DNA of 59,522 nucleotides, from the NCBI GenBank assembly GCA_023135165.1, contig JAGLTS010000036.1, positions 1 to 59,522 on the forward strand. The letters run 5' to 3'. The DNA comes from Phycisphaerales bacterium. GTDB lineage: Bacteria > Planctomycetota > Phycisphaerae > Phycisphaerales > JAGLTS01. Shown piece by piece: positions 49,593-58,645 of the stretch. Below the pieces are notes generated by a model, which saw nothing but the letters and a program-made list of their open reading frames with translations, did not search any database and had not been told where the DNA came from. Position 1 is the stretch's first letter; each line of letters opens with the position of its first letter. Made by a program: the position numbers and the translations under genes.

Positions 49593-50747
49593 TTACGTCC
49601 GCACAAGCATCCAACTTCCCAGCGCGATCGGCACGAGGATCAGTGATGACACCCACACGCCGAGGTGCGCGGGGATCGGCGTCAGATCCACCATCACGCC
49701 CGTGAGCGCGATCAGCCCGGCGATCATCCCCACCGGCACCGACTTCACGGCCTGCATCGCCATGTTCTTCGGCTCACGCACCAGGAAGAATGGCAGGAGA
49801 ATCAGAAGCTGCAAGAGGTTGTTCACGCTCATGGCGGGCCGGCCCCAGCGTATCCGCTCCAACTCCGATCGGATCGCCGGGTCCACCGTGCCGGAACGAT
49901 CCAGAACGCGCGAGATCTCACGCCAACTGAGCATCGACCGAAGCGACTGGTGTTTGCGGATCAGCAGTATCGATGGGTCCAGATCCGTCTCAAACCGAGT
50001 GATCCGCGTCTCACGCGCCGGAGCCGCGCCATCCTCCTCTTGACCTGGAAACCGCGTCACCCGACCGTTTTCGAGCACCCACGCCTGGCCATCCCACACC
50101 GCCTTGTCCGCGGAGATGATCGACGACATGACGTGCTGGTCGTCCCGCTCGATGACCGTCAGATCTGAAATCGTGTTTATGTGATCGTCGAACCGCTGGG
50201 CGACGAGCAGCCTGCCCCGGCTGTCCGGGGTGAACGGGATGCGGAAGGCTTCGAGGTTCTGCTCGCCGATGTGGCCGTGTGTGCGTGCGATCAGGTGCTT
50301 GTACCGGGGGATCACGACTTCCTGATTCACGAGCTGGATTCCGCATAGCAGCGCCGCGGGGATGATGACGGGCAGTGCGAGCCTGGGCAGGCTGACCCCA
50401 CTGGCGAGGACGGCTGTCAGCTCTCGCTTGCGCGCCATCTGTGTGAAAGTGAACCCCATCGCCGCGAGGAGCACTGTCCCGAGGAGATACGTCACCATGC
50501 GAAGAACCTGCGGGCCGTAGAAGTCGGCTGCCAGGACCGTGACGCCCACCGTCATACCGACCGGGCCGACATCGACTCGCTTCTCCGGCACGCCCTGGAT
50601 GGCTGCCTGCAACTCGATCAGTTTGCCCGTGAACCGATCCAGGTTCAGGAACAGGTCGACCATGACCGTCATGGCGCACAGGACGATCAGCAGGATGGCG
50701 CAGTTGAGCAAGTACTGACGCGCGATGTATCGGTCGAGAATCGTCAC
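49593..50747 (-). CDS. LptG/LptF-family permease (YjgP/YjgQ)
   Basis: A 384-residue permease of the LPS-transport ABC complex. Six membrane helices: YIARQYLLNCAILLIVLCAMTVMVDLFL, VTVLAADFYGPQVLRMVTYLLGTVLLAAMGFTFTQMARKRELTAVLASGVSLPRLALPVIIPAALLCGIQLV and, after a periplasmic jellyroll (~150-270), three C-terminal ones (LLQLLILLPFFLV; GMIAGLIALTGVMVDL; WVSSLILVPIALGSWMLV). The cytoplasmic coupling loop KRELTAVLASGVSL is the family mark. The GTG start abuts the PAP2 stop. Length equals E. coli LptG (360), so it is probably the LptG-type partner of the larger protein at 53199-54854. Confidence 0.87.
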   Translation of the reverse strand: MTILDRYIARQYLLNCAILLIVLCAMTVMVDLFLNLDRFTGKLIELQAAIQGVPEKRVDVGPVGMTVGVTVLAADFYGPQVLRMVTYLLGTVLLAAMGFTFTQMARKRELTAVLASGVSLPRLALPVIIPAALLCGIQLVNQEVVIPRYKHLIARTHGHIGEQNLEAFRIPFTPDSRGRLLVAQRFDDHINTISDLTVIERDDQHVMSSIISADKAVWDGQAWVLENGRVTRFPGQEEDGAAPARETRITRFETDLDPSILLIRKHQSLRSMLSWREISRVLDRSGTVDPAIRSELERIRWGRPAMSVNNLLQLLILLPFFLVREPKNMAMQAVKSVPVGMIAGLIALTGVMVDLTPIPAHLGVWVSSLILVPIALGSWMLVRT

Positions 50748-51416
50748 CTACGTCTGGCTCCCGATCGGCGGTGCGGTCTGGGCATCGCGCCCCCGTCGGC
50801 AGGCGATTCTCCACACGAGAAGCGCCGCCAAGTAGCTCAGCACCGCGCCAGCGTAGCAATCGGTGGCGAAATGGGCTTCCGCAGCGATGCGAGTCCACGC
50901 ACATCCAGCTGCCAGCCCCAGCCACAGCCACCGTCCGCGGGGGTAAATCAGGCACAACATCCACGCAGCACCGAACGCTGTGGCGACATGGCTGCTCGGG
51001 AACGCGAGGTTGCTGTGATCCGTGAACCCGGTCAAGAACGGCTTGAAGACGTACATGCCGTCGTGCACCTCAGGCCGTTCCCTGCCGACGATCATCTTGA
51101 CCAGCTCCGCTCCCGCCCCGCCGACAGCCGATGAGATCAGCATCAGAATCGCCGCCCGAGCGCCGGTCACACGGTCGATCACCGCAATGCCGCCCGCCAG
51201 CACCGCCACCATCGGCAGATACCCCAGCACGCGGAACATGCGGTGCAGATCCTTCGATTCCCTGGGCCAGTGGACCAGATCGTAGATCCGCTTGTCCAAC
51301 AGCGTCAAGATGACGAAGCCGATGAGCACGAGCGCGATGATGAGCATCGTTCGCAACAGCGCAGGGCGTCCCGCTACCCGAGTGTCCATACGATCATGTG
51401 AAGGCGTCGCTCTCAT
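50748..51416 (-). CDS. PAP2-family membrane phosphatase
   Basis: A 222-residue membrane protein with about six helices and the full PAP2 signature: KMIVGRERP, PSSHVATAFGAAW and RIAAEAHFATDCYAGAVL. The family removes phosphate from lipid phosphates or pyrophosphates such as undecaprenyl pyrophosphate or lipid A. Its stop codon touches the GTG of the lptG-like gene, so the two are probably translated together, which favours a lipid A or undecaprenyl substrate. Start uncertain (ATG 51416 or 51389); neither has a clear Shine-Dalgarno site. Confidence 0.88.
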   Translation of the reverse strand: MRATPSHDRMDTRVAGRPALLRTMLIIALVLIGFVILTLLDKRIYDLVHWPRESKDLHRMFRVLGYLPMVAVLAGGIAVIDRVTGARAAILMLISSAVGGAGAELVKMIVGRERPEVHDGMYVFKPFLTGFTDHSNLAFPSSHVATAFGAAWMLCLIYPRGRWLWLGLAAGCAWTRIAAEAHFATDCYAGAVLSYLAALLVWRIACRRGRDAQTAPPIGSQT

Positions 51417-51597
51417 CGTGATCGCTCACGATACCGGCAATCAAGCCGGCGCACGATCGCAGACACGCGCGGCGGAGCAATAGCGGTTGAAGCAGGCCGG
51501 TGGTCCGGGATGCTGGACCTCGCCTTGCCAGGCAAAGCTGTGATGTGTGCGCGGCTCAGGCGGTGCCCTGTGGCTGCGGCGCGGGAACGCTCGCCGG

Positions 51598-53196
51598 TCA
51601 GAACGTGTCGCGGGGGGCTTGGGCGAAGCCGCGGTAACCGACGCCGACGTAGCGCTGCCACGCGATCACGACTTGGCCGTGGCGAACGACCTCGATCGGG
51701 TCAAGGATGATGATCTCGTCGAACGCCTCCTCGCGCTGCCAGTTACGGACGGGCTTGCCGATGAGGACCGCGTTTCGGCTGAACAGCTCGGGCTTGTCGA
51801 GGTCTGTCTCCGGCCACATGTCGTGCTGCGCCTGGCGCCCCTGCATGCGGGAGCTGGAACAGTAGACGATGGGGTGACCGTCGCTGTAGAAGGCGAGCCG
51901 GCTGGCCCGGCCGTAGTGCCCGACGATGTAGAACGGGTCGCCGCCGTATGTCTCGCGCGCCCGGTTCGCCTGGTCGGCCAACTCATGGGCGCCGATGAGC
52001 CGTTTGTGTGGGAAGACGTACGGGATGTCCAGGCTGACGCTGCCAAGCGTTGCTGCGGGGAGGTTGACCAGATCCGGGCGCAGACCGATCAGCGCGCCGA
52101 CAATGCCGTAGCCCACCGCCCAGTGCCAGGCGAATCGCCATCGACCGGCCCGGCGCGAACCTGCGGCGATCCGGTCGGCCACGGCCCAAGCGGCGAGGGG
52201 CAAGAGCGTCACATACGCAGCGACCGGCCAATTGCCCTCCACTTCGATGAACACCGCCGCGATCGTGTAGAGCGCCAGGATGGGCGCGCCGCAGCAGACG
52301 AGGTACACCGCCCCACCGCCACGTCTTCCCGCATTTCCCGGCCGAATCGCCCACACGATCGCCGCGATACACAGTGGGAAGAGCGTGATGCCCACCGCGC
52401 CGAGTTGCGTGGCGAGATACTCAAAGAACCACCAGGGCTGCCACCTGAGCGCGTAGGCGTGCCCCCCCACATGGGCGTGCCCGAGCACATGCCGGACCGT
52501 GACCCAGTCGTGCTGCGCGTTCCAGATCACGACAGGCAGCATCGTGATCGCCAGTGTGATCGGCGTCATCCAGAACCAGGCTGACCGCCAGGGCTTGCGA
52601 TCCGCGCGCCGCAGCACGATGTAGATCATCAGGCTGGGCACGAGGACCAGTGCCGTGTACTTCGCAAGAAACGCCAGCCCGATCGCGGCGCCGAGCGCGG
52701 GCCAGGCCCAGCCCCGCTGCCGTTCGATCGCCTGCCAGCCCAACCAGCACGCCAGCGCCCAACCCGCGAGGTAAGACCCGTCGATCGTCATGATGACGCC
52801 GAGCATCGCCACGATCGGTGCGAGGTGCAGGGCGATCAGCCCTAGCAGACCGACGCGATCGCTGCCGCTGACATCCCGGCCGAGCGCGTAGACGCACCAC
52901 CCCAGCCCGGCTGCCATCACCGGCGCCATACAACGCACGCCGAGTTCCGTGTCGCCGAAGAGTCGCGTCCCCGCAGCGATGAGGTAGGCAATGACCGGGC
53001 CTTTGCTGTAGTACGACCAATCCAGCCGAGCGGACCATTCCCAGTAGTGCGCTTCATCCTCGATCAGCATCCAGGGTGACAGAAACGCGAGGAAGACGAG
53101 GCGAATGACGAGGAGCGCGATGAGCAGCGCCGCCGCAAGACCGACGTACCGCATCCCCGTCGCTTGCTGCGCCGCCTTGGACCCGATCGCGCCCAT
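51598..53196 (-). CDS. PMT-family (ArnT/GT39-GT83-like) lipid-linked glycosyltransferase
   Basis: A 532-residue protein with about ten membrane helices in the first 400 residues. The first periplasmic loop has IEDEAHYWEWSARLDWSYYSKGPVIAYLI, the PMT_2 pattern (DEAxYWxWSxxLxxxYFDHPP) with its catalytic-type Asp, here SKGP instead of DHPP. Helices then lead to a soluble C-terminal domain (HKRLIGAHELADQANRARETYGGDPFYIVGHYGRASRLAFY; YCSSSRMQGRQAQHDMWPETDL). Relatives move sugars from polyprenyl phosphate to lipid A or proteins. It starts 2 bases after the lptF-like stop; with PAP2 and LptG-like following, a lipid A-modifying role is likely but unproved. Confidence 0.85.
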   Translation of the reverse strand: MGAIGSKAAQQATGMRYVGLAAALLIALLVIRLVFLAFLSPWMLIEDEAHYWEWSARLDWSYYSKGPVIAYLIAAGTRLFGDTELGVRCMAPVMAAGLGWCVYALGRDVSGSDRVGLLGLIALHLAPIVAMLGVIMTIDGSYLAGWALACWLGWQAIERQRGWAWPALGAAIGLAFLAKYTALVLVPSLMIYIVLRRADRKPWRSAWFWMTPITLAITMLPVVIWNAQHDWVTVRHVLGHAHVGGHAYALRWQPWWFFEYLATQLGAVGITLFPLCIAAIVWAIRPGNAGRRGGGAVYLVCCGAPILALYTIAAVFIEVEGNWPVAAYVTLLPLAAWAVADRIAAGSRRAGRWRFAWHWAVGYGIVGALIGLRPDLVNLPAATLGSVSLDIPYVFPHKRLIGAHELADQANRARETYGGDPFYIVGHYGRASRLAFYSDGHPIVYCSSSRMQGRQAQHDMWPETDLDKPELFSRNAVLIGKPVRNWQREEAFDEIIILDPIEVVRHGQVVIAWQRYVGVGYRGFAQAPRDTF

Positions 53197-53198
53197 GT

Positions 53199-54854
53199 TC
53201 AGTGCCTTCGCACCTGGAAGTAGACCGCCAGCCCGATCAGGCCAAGCACGGCAACGCCAGACCACATCACCGCCGCCCCGCCCAGAATGTTCTGCGCCTC
53301 CATCACCTGCTGGCCGGAGCTGATGAGGATGATCGTCCCCAACGCGGGCAGGAAGCTCCACAGGTAGACGACAAGCGGCAGCGTATGGCGCAACCGAACC
53401 GCCATCATCGCACCGGCAAAGAGCATGACCATGCAACTGATGGACATCGCGGCGCGTTCGTGGTACTTGCTGTCGATCTCCCTGCGAAGATGCTCGATGC
53501 GCTCGCGCAGCGCCCGCGCCTGTGGCTGAATGAACTCATCATCGCGGTACTGCTCGCGCTTCGCCTCGACGATGAGCTCCTCGCTTGACATGGCGAAAAG
53601 CTCAGGGCTTGGATCATTGCGTAGGTGCAGGCCGAAGAAGTCGCGCTGGTTGAACTCGTTGACTTCGCCTTGGTCGGACAGGTTTCGCACCACGACGCCG
53701 CCTGACAGGTGGAGGTTGAAGTACGCCCCGCGCATGGGTCCGGCGCCGTGCCTGCTGTAGTGATCCGGTTCGACGCCGACGATGGGGGCCTGGTGCTCCA
53801 TGACATCGCCGTTTCCCGCGTGCCTGCGCACGAGAATCACGCTGCTCTCCGCACCGGGGGCAACCCGTGGGTAGGGCTTTTGCCATTGCAGGCGCGTGCC
53901 CTCGACCGTCCATCTGTAGTCCTGCTCCGGGTCGACCAGATGGACCATGCCGTACTGCCGAAGCCCCGCATCGAACGCTCGCAGGATTCGCCAGCGCGCG
54001 ATGGCCTCGGCAAGCGTCAGTGACACATCACGAATCGCCGGGTAGAGATCCGGATCATCGTGGACGGCGGCAAGCCCGCTCCACGTCTCGAACTTCGGAT
54101 CACGCCGAAGGACGCTGGGGACGAGCCAAGGGCCGAGCCGTGACGACTCGGGCGATCTGACGAAATTGCCGCCCTGGCGAGCCGCCGTGTCGATGAGCGC
54201 CATCTGAACGACGGTGTCATCGCCCTTGTCGTAGAGGTATATCTCAGCCTGCCGGGCGGTGAAGATGTCCGGGTTCGGTTCGCGCCTGTGAATCTCACCG
54301 GCGGCGACGCCGAGCAGCACGATGCGTTCTCTCGCCCCGGATGTCTCATCGGCGCCGAACCGGTACGCTTCATCCGCGTAGACGGTCCAGCCCTCGATCC
54401 GCACACCCTCACCCCGATTGATCGCGCTGACCAGGAACGTACCGATATCCGCTTGAAGCATGCGTTCCATGCGAATCATGACGCTGGGGACGGCTGCATG
54501 ACTGAGCAGGAGCAGCGCTCCGGCAAGGACAACCCCGAGGATGACCACCGGAGCGACGACGGCTCGGTAACTGAAGCCACTCGCCGTGCATGCGAGCAGC
54601 TCGTTGTCCGCCGCCAGCCGATGGTACGTCAACGTCGCCGCGAAGCCCGCTGCGAATGGCGAGGCAAACTGCAGCATCGGCACCACCGCGAGCGTCACAT
54701 ACCGCATGGTGTCAACGATCGAAAGCTGCCCTTCGGAGATCGGCTTGATGGCTGCACCAAAGGCGATGACCCAGACCAGCACAAAGACGGTCAGTGCGAA
54801 GAGCCGAAGAAGCTCCCGGCCGATGTACATGTACAACCCGATGGGCAGCCGCAT
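53199..54854 (-). CDS. LptF-like permease with large periplasmic domain
   Basis: A 551-residue YjgP/YjgQ-family protein. N-terminal helices (YIGRELLRLFALTVFVLVWVIAFGAAI; LAVVPMLQFASPFAAGFAATLTYHRLAADNELLACTASGFSYRAVVAPVVILGVVLAGALLLL) include the coupling loop ADNELLACTASGFSY. A periplasmic part (~130-440) of about 300 residues follows, then three C-terminal helices (ISCMVMLFAGAMMAV; LPLVVYLWSFLPALGTIILI; AAVMWSGVAVLGLIGLAVYF). E. coli LptF has 366 residues; the extra length is in the periplasmic domain. ATG 54854 has GAGG about 6 bases upstream; TTG 54869 is the longer alternative. It pairs with the shorter permease at 49593. Confidence 0.82.
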   Translation of the reverse strand: MRLPIGLYMYIGRELLRLFALTVFVLVWVIAFGAAIKPISEGQLSIVDTMRYVTLAVVPMLQFASPFAAGFAATLTYHRLAADNELLACTASGFSYRAVVAPVVILGVVLAGALLLLSHAAVPSVMIRMERMLQADIGTFLVSAINRGEGVRIEGWTVYADEAYRFGADETSGARERIVLLGVAAGEIHRREPNPDIFTARQAEIYLYDKGDDTVVQMALIDTAARQGGNFVRSPESSRLGPWLVPSVLRRDPKFETWSGLAAVHDDPDLYPAIRDVSLTLAEAIARWRILRAFDAGLRQYGMVHLVDPEQDYRWTVEGTRLQWQKPYPRVAPGAESSVILVRRHAGNGDVMEHQAPIVGVEPDHYSRHGAGPMRGAYFNLHLSGGVVVRNLSDQGEVNEFNQRDFFGLHLRNDPSPELFAMSSEELIVEAKREQYRDDEFIQPQARALRERIEHLRREIDSKYHERAAMSISCMVMLFAGAMMAVRLRHTLPLVVYLWSFLPALGTIILISSGQQVMEAQNILGGAAVMWSGVAVLGLIGLAVYFQVRRH

Positions 54855-55083
54855 GTCGCCTCTGGTCAAGCGCTTGTCGCTGGTGACTGGAGGATCGGGC
54901 CGGCCGCACCGTCGGCGACCTGGACTTCCCGGACCCTGGGAAGTGGAAGATACGGGATTTAGCGCGCGTGCGACGCCCGATACGTCGCAACGCGTGCGCG
55001 ACCACGACCGGCCGCTGGCTCGCCGGACACCTTATTCCGATTGTCGATTGAGGTGTACCGCCATATCGCCCGGAGGCAGGACC

Positions 55084-55560
55084 ATGATTCGTCGCAGAGA
55101 CCCAACCCGCAGCGCACCGCGATCCGGGGCGACCCGTGTCGGCCCACGCGCTTTCACGCTGCTCGAATCGCTCTACGCCTCCGCCATCCTGGCGATCATC
55201 AGTCTCGCGACGATCCAAAGCGTGACGGCCGGCCAGCAGCAGGCCGCAGCGGCGCAGAACCAACTCTTGGCGGTCATGGTCGCCGACGCTTCGATGAGCG
55301 AGCTTGCCGTCATGACCTACGATGACTTGCCCTTCCAGGACGGCGCGACCGACGCGGTCGGCTCGCTCGCCACGCTGTCGGGCCAGCCCTACCCCGCTTC
55401 GGTCTCGCAACTCGGCCAGGCCATCACCGTCGTTGCGGACACCGTCGAGTTTAAATCACCGCCTGTCGTGATCGGCGGCTACACCGCCACCGTCGAGGTC
55501 TTCGACCAGAAGCACGCCCTTGTGTCACTCAGCCGGTTCTTCCCGGAGCCTGCCGAATGA
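55084..55560 (+). CDS. Pseudopilin, GspI/PilV-like
   Basis: A 158-residue protein with a long basic leader (RRRDPTRSAPRSGATRVGPR) ending A, then FTLLESLYASAILAIISLATIQSV: prepilin cleavage site with Ala at -1 and Glu at +5. The short acidic mature part (MVADASMSELAVMTYDDLPFQDGATDAVG) fits minor pseudopilins. ATG 55084 follows GGAGG by 7 bases. Its stop overlaps the next start (ATGA), the first link of a four-gene pseudopilin operon. Confidence 0.84.
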   Translation: MIRRRDPTRSAPRSGATRVGPRAFTLLESLYASAILAIISLATIQSVTAGQQQAAAAQNQLLAVMVADASMSELAVMTYDDLPFQDGATDAVGSLATLSGQPYPASVSQLGQAITVVADTVEFKSPPVVIGGYTATVEVFDQKHALVSLSRFFPEPAE

Positions 55561-56207
55561 TGCGACCAACCACACACGAGCGATCCCGGGGCCTCACGCT
55601 TGTCGAGCTGCTCATCTCGCTGATCATCACCGCGATGGTCGGCACGGCACTTGCGGCCCTGCTCAACGCCGTCGCCGTCGCCACCAAGACCAACATCGGA
55701 ACGCGCGAGATCGTCATACGCACTCACGCCATCGACAGCCGCGTCGCGCTCTACACCGACACCGCGCTGGCGCTACTGGATGTCCGTGATGACGGCAACG
55801 GCCTGGTGATCTGGCTCAGCGACGACCGCGCGTCAGGCACCGTACACGGCACGGAGATTCGTTGGCTGACCTACGACCCCGCCGAAAACACGCTCACCGT
55901 TCAGTACGTCGAATTCCCGGAGGGCTGGAGCCAGATGCTCAAGGATCTGTACGACCTTGAGTACGTCGCCGCGTCCTATGCGGACGGCGACGCCTGGTGG
56001 ACCGTCCTCGCGGACTACATCAGCCCCGGCTACACCGGCTCCACGCTGCTGGGTGACCAACTTGACGGCGTGGACATCACGTTTGTCGGCCTGGACGAAT
56101 ACGACGCAGACCTGCTCTCGCTCGCCTACCAGTTCGGCGAGGCGGGCGAGGACCAAGTTGAAATACTCACCGTCGCATCCATGGAAGACCATCTGACGCC
56201 GCTGTGA
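55557..56207 (+). CDS. Pseudopilin, GspJ/PilW-like
   Basis: A 216-residue protein with leader MMRPTTHERSRG, cleavage before LTLVELLISLIITAMVGTALAALL (Glu at +5), and a body (RTHAIDSRVALYTDTALALLDV; LSDDRASGTVHGTEIRWLTYDP; VDITFVGLDEYDADLLSLAYQFG) that matches the J/PilW type: R at the start of helix 1's end and large beta sheet. It overlaps the preceding gene by 4 bp. ATG 55557 and 55560 are both possible. Confidence 0.84.
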   Translation: MMRPTTHERSRGLTLVELLISLIITAMVGTALAALLNAVAVATKTNIGTREIVIRTHAIDSRVALYTDTALALLDVRDDGNGLVIWLSDDRASGTVHGTEIRWLTYDPAENTLTVQYVEFPEGWSQMLKDLYDLEYVAASYADGDAWWTVLADYISPGYTGSTLLGDQLDGVDITFVGLDEYDADLLSLAYQFGEAGEDQVEILTVASMEDHLTPL

Positions 56208-56233
56208 TCGGCAACTCACCTGGAGGAAGTTCT

Positions 56234-57838
56234 GTGAATCGAAGTTCCCACGGAACAGACAACATGAGGCGGAATGAGCGGGGCATGGCGATGCTGCTGA
56301 TCATCGTCACGCTCGCGACGCTCACCGTCATGACCGCTGCGTATCTCACTTCGCGCGGCAACTCGATGGTCATCGCCCAGAACGCCACGGAGGCGATCGA
56401 GACGCAGGCCGCTACCGACACCGCGGGTGATCTCGCGGAGGCGATTCTCCAGGCCGATGTCGATCTCACGCCCGAGCAGATCCAGACGCTCATCGCGAGC
56501 CTGAACATCTTCGGCACCGACATCACCGTCACAGCGACGGACCTGAACGGCGGCGTGCCGACCGGCGCGACCGAGGCGCTCATCGTCACCGCCAAGGCCA
56601 CACAGGGTGTTCAGACGTATGCAGCGCAACACCTCGCCGACTTCAACCCTGAGGCCGGCGAGCCGGTGGACATCAGCGGGTTCGACTGGCGCACGGGTGA
56701 GTTCGCCATGTTCGCCGTCGACAATGTCTACATCAGAGGCAGCTCGATGGTCTGCCGCTGGACGACCGCACCGCCTCCACAGGGAAGCAGCAGCGTCAAG
56801 ATCGGCGCAAACTCGGACATGAGCGGCTGCATCACGATCGAGTCCGGCTCCGCCATCGCCAGCGGCGCGATCTACACGACGTCCGACGCATCCGACAGCG
56901 CTGTCGATGACCAGTCCGGCTACGGCACCACCGTGATCGACCTGCCGACCGACATCCCCATTCTCCGGAACACGCTGCCGAACATCAGCGGCGTGCCTTT
57001 CTGGTGGGACCCGTGGTGGCTCAGCTTCGACGGCGGAACGCACACAGTCAGCGACGCCTTCCGCGTTGACTACCTGAGCTTGAAGAACGATGCGGTCGTG
57101 ACCGTGTCCGGCGATGTCACGATCGTCGTCGACACCTACTTCGAGATCGACGGGGCGACGCTGCTGGTCGACGGCAACCTCACGCTTGGCATCGTGGGAA
57201 ACGGCAAACTCAAGACCAACGCCGCCATCGAGCTCACCGACGGATCATCGCTGACGATCTACGTCAAGGGGACGCTCAGCGTGGATGACTCGGCCATCGG
57301 TTTCACGCGCGCGATCCAGGCGAGCCACGCCGGAGCTGACACGGCGCTGGACTACGCCGATCCGGCTGAGATCCTGATCCTGGGCGCGAATAATGAGGGC
57401 TACGAGATCAGGTTGGATCACGGATCGATCGTCCGCGCTCACATCCATGCGCCATATCACTATCTCAAGCTGGACCACCAGAGCGCGTTGTACGGCTGCG
57501 CGCTCGCCAGGAACATTGAGTTCAAGGACCGCAGCTACGCGCATTACGACCATGCGCTGGACTTCGGCTTTGGTTTTACCGTGTTCGACGGCCCGCTCTA
57601 CGACGACGACGACGATCTGATCGACGGCGTCGAGGACGCTGTGGCTGCGGGAGATGCATCCGGAGCGACCGATGCGATCATTGCCAACCAGACGGTTGAG
57701 GCGGACAGCGTGATCACCGCAACTCCCCCCGCGCCCGGCGATCCCACGCTGCGTCTCGCAGACCGTTGTCAGGCACATCCCCGCCCCACCAAGGCTCACG
57801 AGCTTGAGGGCCGGCCCCTCGCCCACGCGGAGGATTGA
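56234..57838 (+). CDS. PilX/GspK-like protein with polymer-forming-like beta region
   Basis: A 534-residue protein. N-terminus MRRNERGMAMLLIIVTLATLTVMTAAYLTSRGNSMVIAQNATEAIETQAATDTAGDL is the PilX/GspK type (helix without the usual E5, followed by Gln/Ala-rich helix). The rest is largely beta, with right-handed-helix-like repeats (VTVSGDVTIVVDTYFEIDGATLLVDGNLTLGIVGNGKLKTNAAIELTDGSSLTIYVKGTLSVDDS), like the DUF7305/bactofilin-like passenger domains found in planctomycete PilX-like proteins. Start GTG 56234 has GGAGG 7 bases upstream; the longer GTG 56204 lacks one. Confidence 0.78.
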   Translation: MNRSSHGTDNMRRNERGMAMLLIIVTLATLTVMTAAYLTSRGNSMVIAQNATEAIETQAATDTAGDLAEAILQADVDLTPEQIQTLIASLNIFGTDITVTATDLNGGVPTGATEALIVTAKATQGVQTYAAQHLADFNPEAGEPVDISGFDWRTGEFAMFAVDNVYIRGSSMVCRWTTAPPPQGSSSVKIGANSDMSGCITIESGSAIASGAIYTTSDASDSAVDDQSGYGTTVIDLPTDIPILRNTLPNISGVPFWWDPWWLSFDGGTHTVSDAFRVDYLSLKNDAVVTVSGDVTIVVDTYFEIDGATLLVDGNLTLGIVGNGKLKTNAAIELTDGSSLTIYVKGTLSVDDSAIGFTRAIQASHAGADTALDYADPAEILILGANNEGYEIRLDHGSIVRAHIHAPYHYLKLDHQSALYGCALARNIEFKDRSYAHYDHALDFGFGFTVFDGPLYDDDDDLIDGVEDAVAAGDASGATDAIIANQTVEADSVITATPPAPGDPTLRLADRCQAHPRPTKAHELEGRPLAHAED

Positions 57839-57846
57839 GCTCCCCA

Positions 57847-58410
57847 GTGCTTGCCACGCCATCGTCCATGCCCGCTTGCCGGTCCAGTGCCCGTCCTATC
57901 ACGGGATCGCGCTCGCGGCGCGCCTTCACACTCCTGGACATGATGATCACGACCGCCGTTCTCGCCATCATGGTCGGCACCGTCATGCCTGCGACCCAGA
58001 CCAGCGACCGGACGCTGGTGCTCGGCGCCGCGCGGATGGTCATCTCGGACATCCAGTTCGCACAGGTCCGGTCGATCACCGAGCCGACGAACCCCACCGC
58101 ACTCACCGTTGCTGCGGACCAGTCGGGGTACTGGATCGCAGAGGCCAAAACGCTCAGTGAGCCGATCAGCATTCCGGATGGCGCTGTCGGAGCAGGCGAT
58201 GCCTACGAGGTCGTCTTCGGCGGGTACCGGGCGATTCCCTTTGAGGGTGTCCGCATCACCCTCGCCACACAGGGCGTGCCAAGGTCCCTCACGTTCGACC
58301 AGTACGGCAGGCTCACATCCACGACGGATGTGGTCCTGACGGTCACCAGCAGGAAACAGTCGATCCAGATCACGGTCAACGCGCTGACAGGCTCGGTCAG
58401 CATCGAGTGA
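57847..58410 (+). CDS. Pseudopilin, GspH/FimT-like
   Basis: About 187 residues. After a basic leader (CRSSARPITGSRSRRA) comes FTLLDMMITTAVLAIMVGTVMPATQTS; position +5 is Asp rather than the usual Glu. The body (LVLGAARMVISDIQFAQVRSITEP; RSLTFDQYGRLTSTTDVVLTVTSRKQSIQITVNALTGSVSIE) is the GspH/FimT type with its C-terminal I.V...TG.V. ending. It overlaps the upstream gene or abuts it; the start is uncertain. GTG 57847 (13 bases from GGAGG) is used; TTG 57835 and ATG 57868 are alternatives. Confidence 0.8.
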   Translation: MLATPSSMPACRSSARPITGSRSRRAFTLLDMMITTAVLAIMVGTVMPATQTSDRTLVLGAARMVISDIQFAQVRSITEPTNPTALTVAADQSGYWIAEAKTLSEPISIPDGAVGAGDAYEVVFGGYRAIPFEGVRITLATQGVPRSLTFDQYGRLTSTTDVVLTVTSRKQSIQITVNALTGSVSIE

Positions 58411-58645
58411 GCGATGCCGCGGCTCGCACGGTCGGGCCGTCCGCAAACTCACCCCAGAGTGACGCGCATTGCCAGGTCGCGCTGCCGAATGGCGTATTTG
58501 ACCAACTTGGCCCTTGCATTCCGCTGCGATGAGACCATACTGTTACTGGATCAGTAGCACAGGCTGGTCCGCGATCTGCGTGCAATTGCATTGAGGCAAT
58601 GAGCGTGTGTCGCTGCGCACAGGGAAATCCACAGGAGTCAGAGAA

